A stretch of 64,000 nucleotides of DNA from Paraburkholderia metrosideri. Lineage in GTDB: Bacteria > Pseudomonadota > Gammaproteobacteria > Burkholderiales > Burkholderiaceae. The notes below the pieces were generated by a model. That model did not search any database and was not told the origin of the DNA. It saw only the letters and a list, made by a program, of their open reading frames with translations. Numbering within the stretch: position 1 is the first letter of the stretch; each line of letters begins with the position of its first letter. Shown piece after piece: positions 60,463 through 64,000 of this stretch. Made by a program: the position numbers and the translations under genes. The stretch is taken from contig NZ_CAJHCP010000013.1 of assembly GCF_904848625.1 (NCBI RefSeq), positions 1 through 64,000 of the forward strand, in the 5' to 3' direction.

Positions 60463-62223
60463 TTACGATATCTCCCTGTTGTGCGGCTGCCCGATATCGA
60501 GCGTCTCGTTGTGAAATCGTGCGAGCGAATCGTCATGCGCGACACTAACAAACGCCCCCGCCTCCAGTCGTTCGGTGAGGCGTTGGTATAGATGCGTTTC
60601 GTCGTCAGTGTCGAGTGCACTCGTTGCTTCGTCGAGGAACACATAGTCAGGCTTGTGCAGCAGAACGCGCGCAATCGCTAGCCGCTGCTGCTCGCCGGGA
60701 GAAAGAATGCGCCACCAGTGATCGGACTGCTGCAATCGGTCAGCATAGTTTTCCAGACGGCACTCACACAGTGCCTCGCGGCAGTCTTCGTCGCTGAAGG
60801 TCTCGCTTGACGCGGGGTACGTTAGCGAAGCCTTCAAGGTTCCCGCAGGCAAATAGCTTTGCTGCGGGACGAACATCATGCGTGCGCCCACAGGAACTTC
60901 GATTGAGCCGCCGCCGAACGGCCAGAGGCCCGCGAGTGCCCGCAGCAGGGTGCTTTTGCCCGAGCCGGACGGCCCGCGCACCAGCCAACGAGAACCTGGT
61001 TCTATTGCAATGTCGCGCACGCTTGCGAGCGTCTTCCCGTTGGGCAGTGCAAGCACGAGCTTGTCTGTCAGGAACCGATCTTTACCGACACGGTGTCGCT
61101 TGATGCCTCCATGCCCGGCAGCGGGCGGCACAGACTCTTCCAGATGAGGCTGCCGCACTACACATTCGAACTCGCGCAGACGATTAACGGTCGCACGCCA
61201 TTCAGCCAGCGTGTCGTAGTTGTTGATGAACCAGGAAAGCGATTCGCTTACCGACCCAAACGCATCGACGATCTGCATCAGCGTGCCGAAACTCAATGCG
61301 CCTGCGAAATAGCGCGGCGACGCAACGAAGATTGGAAAGATATCGGCAATCTGGCCGTAAAAGTTGACCACGAAACTGTAGTGCTTCGTGTATCTCATGA
61401 GACGCCCCCAGTTTTCACGAATCCGGCCGAACAGGTCCTCGGCGTTCGATCTCTCGGTCTGTATGCCGCCATAAAGCGCAATCTGTTCGGCGTTTTCGCG
61501 CAGACGGATCAGGCCGAACCGAAAGTCCGCCTCGACGCGTTGCAACTGGTAGTTGATCGACACGAGCGGGCGACCGACCTTATTGGTCACGAGCGAGCCG
61601 ATAATCGCATAGGCAATCGCTGCCCAAAGCATATAGCCATGAATCTCGACGGGCGTGGTCCCCAGCATGACCGCGAGCGCGCCTCCTGTGCTCCATAGCA
61701 CGATGGAGAACCAGACAAGCGTCTCGGCCGTCGAGAGCAGGTCGAGCGTGAGAGACAGTGTGCTGGTGGCGAACATATCGAGGTCGACGGCGAGCCGCTG
61801 GTCGGGGTTCTCGACGAGACGGTCGCGCTCAATGCGATAGAAGGTGCTGTCGTTCAACCATTCCTGCAGGTAACGTGTGGTCAACCACTGGCGCCACCGG
61901 AAGCCCAGCATTTGTCTTAGATAGCGGTTGTAGACAGAGATCGCGATCGACACAAATGCAAGCCCGGCAAAGGTCAGCATCAGCAGCGGGAATTCGTGCA
62001 CATTCCTGCTCTCCAGCGCGTCATAGAAATCACGGTACCACGTGTTCAAGCGTGCATCGATGCCCACCAGAAGCAGGTCCATCGCGATGATGGCGATCAG
62101 CAGTCCCCAGGCGAACTTGCGTTGCTCAGAGACCCAGTAAGGTCTGATGAGACTCCATGCGGAGACACGGGCGAATTGCCCGGATGGGTCGCCGGAGGAT
62201 GGGTCGGTCACAAGCTTTCCCAT
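60463..62223 (-). CDS. ABC transporter, fused permease and ATPase (YddA/SbmA-type)
   Basis: A 586-residue half-transporter expected to dimerise in the inner membrane. The transmembrane domain (about 25-330) has the SbmA/BacA-like pattern: WYRDFYDALESRNVHEF after helix 1 and LTTRYLQEWLNDSTFYRIE. The ATPase has Walker A GPSGSGKST at 417-425, signature LSPGEQQR at 507-514 and Walker B VFLDEATSALD. This family imports or exports peptides, vitamin-like compounds or long-chain acyl-CoA relatives; the substrate here is unknown. The gene overlaps no neighbour and stands alone. Confidence 0.9.
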   Translation of the reverse strand: MGKLVTDPSSGDPSGQFARVSAWSLIRPYWVSEQRKFAWGLLIAIIAMDLLLVGIDARLNTWYRDFYDALESRNVHEFPLLMLTFAGLAFVSIAISVYNRYLRQMLGFRWRQWLTTRYLQEWLNDSTFYRIERDRLVENPDQRLAVDLDMFATSTLSLTLDLLSTAETLVWFSIVLWSTGGALAVMLGTTPVEIHGYMLWAAIAYAIIGSLVTNKVGRPLVSINYQLQRVEADFRFGLIRLRENAEQIALYGGIQTERSNAEDLFGRIRENWGRLMRYTKHYSFVVNFYGQIADIFPIFVASPRYFAGALSFGTLMQIVDAFGSVSESLSWFINNYDTLAEWRATVNRLREFECVVRQPHLEESVPPAAGHGGIKRHRVGKDRFLTDKLVLALPNGKTLASVRDIAIEPGSRWLVRGPSGSGKSTLLRALAGLWPFGGGSIEVPVGARMMFVPQQSYLPAGTLKASLTYPASSETFSDEDCREALCECRLENYADRLQQSDHWWRILSPGEQQRLAIARVLLHKPDYVFLDEATSALDTDDETHLYQRLTERLEAGAFVSVAHDDSLARFHNETLDIGQPHNREIS

Positions 62224-62324
62224 AACGCGCTGCGATCGCGGATCGAGTACACGGGTGATTGTCCGAAACGAGCCCGTACAGCCCTGCCCCGGTTCAGCGG
62301 GAAGGCGTCATGCGCGAGCATCGG

Positions 62325-62720
62325 TTAATGATTGAACCAACGATACTGCAGCGCCACAGAAAAGACCTGGAAATCGCCGCCGACACCGGTAAGCAACCCC
62401 CGCGACCACGCCAGCTTCGCAGACCATCGCGTGGCCAGCGGAACCGACATCGTGACGCCATAGCGCATACTGCGTTGCAAATCCTGATCCTCGATGCCGC
62501 GACACTCTTCCGGCCGCCGGTGAAATACGTCACGTCCGCGGCGAGCCAAAGCCCCGGTTTCCAGGTATAGCCGACGTGTCCCTGGAAGGTGGGCATCAGG
62601 GCCTGGCTGCGCCGCCGTCCGCCGAAAAAGTCGCCATTGTCGGTATAGATCCAGGCGCCAGCCGCTTGCATTGGCGTACCCGCTATTCTTTGCGTCGCAG
62701 GTTAGCGCGACGACGTTGGA
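62325..62720 (-). pseudogene. meta-pathway-type outer-membrane protein remnant
   Basis: Minus-strand fragments in two frames: QAAGAWIYTDNGDFFGGRRR, then TFQGHVGYTWKPGLWLAADV and TYFTGGRKSV, and after a shift near 62500 SMRYGVTMSVPLATRWSAKL and DFQVFSVALQYRWF to the stop. Alternating strands ending in aromatic RWF and the YTWKPGLW segment match the Phenol_MetA_deg family of outer-membrane proteins. The N-terminal half and signal peptide are not recoverable. Confidence 0.65.
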
Positions 62721-63793
62721 TCCCGGCTGGCCTCGGGAGAGAACCAGCCGCAGATCGATGAGTGGCGCATTTCAGAGTCAGCGCTTTGCGCCATCTGCTG
62801 CGGCTCGAGTCCGGGCTGGAATGGCATGGGTGCAACGGGCGGCGGTGGTCTTGGGCCACCTTAGCCATTAGGAGATGTCAGGTACCGTTTTTGTCGGACC
62901 TGGTATCCAGCCAGGATGAAAAACATGCAGCAGAAGCATCATGCAGAGACCAAGGACACGCCAGACAGAGAGGAAAGATTGATTCCCCCTCGGACTCGTG
63001 CACAGACTCACCGCTCTCGTGGTCACGCCAGCCCACCGCGCCGGTCAGTTTCACGCTTCCGACAGATAAGCGGTAATCGTCATTCCTGATTCGATGCGAG
63101 GCGTCCCAGATGCCGCGACCGAGTATTTTTTCCGGTTCGCGCTTTCGAAGCCAAATAGAGTGACGCACCTGTGGTTCTGCGATGTACGTGCGATTCCAAA
63201 AATCCGGTCAATGTGAACAATCCAGCGTCATGCTTAATTTGTTATCCGACGCATTGTCGCAAGGCTTCCGCATTTGATCCGCATTTAGTCGCGATACGCG
63301 ACTGGTGTCAACAATCCGGGCGCCGAAGCTGAACGACCGATTTTGGCCAAAACTTTGCGCAACGTTGCAGGCTTGATTCTTTATCAACGGCGTTGCGGCT
63401 GCAGCCGCGTCGACACTTCTTTCGGTCACATCGGGTTCAGCAAAAAAGACAGTCTGCATTCCGAATTGACTGGACGAGAGATATCGAAGAGGCGCGATGA
63501 CTGGCTGGTTTGAATGCGCGGAAATTCCGCGAACTGCCCAATTTCTTTCAATTCGAAAGGAGCTGGCGTTCCTGGCTAATACCGTGAGGGCGCCCCGTGT
63601 ATACCCCATTGCAACTATTTTTTTCCCGTGAAACACTGCTTCTCATCTGCTGTGTCGGACATTAATCCGGTATATCGGACATCCAGGCGAAGCGCGCGAT
63701 CCGTCGATTTCATTGACCGGCGAGCGTCGCGAAGATCTGCTTGATCGCCGCTTGTGTACACGCATGGACTTCTCACCAGATCGGGACGAAAAA
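62721..63793. promoter_or_regulatory. long gap with palindrome and paired repeats upstream of binding-protein gene
   Basis: No supported gene; a 142-codon minus-strand frame (63208-63636) has no domain or ribosome site. Two regulatory-looking signals are present: a perfect palindrome AGTCGCG-ATA-CGCGACT at 63287-63303, and TCGGACAT repeated at 63655-63662 and 63675-63682, exactly 20 bases apart and about 110-140 bases upstream of the next ATG. Confidence 0.45.
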
Positions 63794-64000
63794 ATGAGAT
63801 TTGTCAGAGAAAGCGCAAAATTCACTTGCCTGTTCGCCGTAGCCGGTCTGCTGATGCTCGCCGGCTGCACCAAGGTCGCCCCGCCAGAGCAAGGCGCCGC
63901 GGCTGATTCGACGCTGAAGCAGGTCCTGCAACGGGGCACGCTGCGCGTAGGCGACTGCCTGACCTTTGCGCCGTTCGGCTTCTACAACAAGGACGGCCAG
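63794..64000 (+). CDS. amino-acid-type ABC transporter substrate-binding lipoprotein (partial)
   Basis: The first 69 codons of a gene cut by the window edge. The N-terminus is a lipoprotein signal with lipobox LAGC (Cys24), followed by LKQVLQRGTLRVGDCLTFAPFGFYNKDGQ-like sequence, here read as LQRGTLRVG and PFGFYNKDG, the opening of family 3 solute-binding proteins (SBP_bac_3). GGGACG lies just before the ATG at 63794. Permease and ATPase genes would be expected beyond the window. Confidence 0.85.
   Translation, partial: MRFVRESAKFTCLFAVAGLLMLAGCTKVAPPEQGAAADSTLKQVLQRGTLRVGDCLTFAPFGFYNKDGQ

Noticed and set aside
63208..63636. 142-codon minus-strand frame
   Set aside because: No recognisable domain, ribosome site or neighbour support; left as part of the gap.

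Overview
The window looks like a chromosomal segment of a Burkholderiaceae bacterium, most likely Paraburkholderia or Caballeronia. The reasons are high GC, dense ornithine-lipid/alkylation/aromatic-type metabolic genes on both strands, an AraC regulator with an arabinose-binding-like domain, a KfrA-like protein, and small secreted proteins of a type common in that family. The genus is inferred from style, not from a marker gene.

Layout. 0-2.4 kb: two paralogous small secreted proteins and an aldo/keto reductase. 2.5-11 kb: a catabolic block (flavin monooxygenase, MFS permease, thiolase, acyl-CoA ligase on the minus strand; a divergent 3-hydroxyacyl-CoA-dehydrogenase-like SDR; an AraC regulator) whose products together could activate, oxidise and thiolytically cleave an unidentified acid. 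11.4-16.1 kb: PlsC-like acyltransferase, secreted lipoprotein pectinase (GH28), a dead cold-shock gene and a DMT exporter. 16.5-20.3 kb: wreckage of a surface adhesin, then an unusual sigma-54 activator (AAA+, internal Fis-type HTH, about 450-residue helical-repeat tail) followed by a near-perfect -24/-12 promoter with two phased palindromes upstream and an orphan 105-residue protein. 20.5-29.1 kb: a 2868-residue cyclic-beta-glucan-synthase-like membrane enzyme. 30-38 kb: KfrA-like protein with a perfect operator palindrome, chemoreceptor, gluconate-dehydrogenase-like SDR, IS relics and an FUSC-type exporter.

38-47.4 kb: a DNA-alkylation-repair neighbourhood (AlkB, two Ogt proteins, an Ada-AlkA fusion) mixed with RidA, carboxymuconolactone decarboxylase, an M15-like protein, a RbsD/FucU mutarotase and an AraC regulator. 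Several genes here are broken by one in-frame stop or by single-base deletions. 47.6-50.6 kb: imperfect repeats, then a probable ApeA HEPN anti-phage gene.

50.67-59.48 kb: an 8.8-kb integrated element in the initiator tRNA-Met gene. It has a tyrosine integrase, AlpA-like regulator, ParB-like protein, a translationally coupled operon ending in a replication-type winged-helix gene with four iteron-like palindromes in its 3' end, an HK97 prohead protease and major capsid protein, and a C4-type antisense RNA. No terminase, portal or tail genes are visible, so it resembles a phage satellite. Both att copies, paired arm-type repeats and an element-borne tRNA 3' end plus terminator can be read directly.

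59.5-64 kb: remnants, an SbmA/YddA-type ABC exporter, a remnant of a meta-pathway-type outer-membrane protein, and the start of an amino-acid-type periplasmic binding lipoprotein cut by the window edge.
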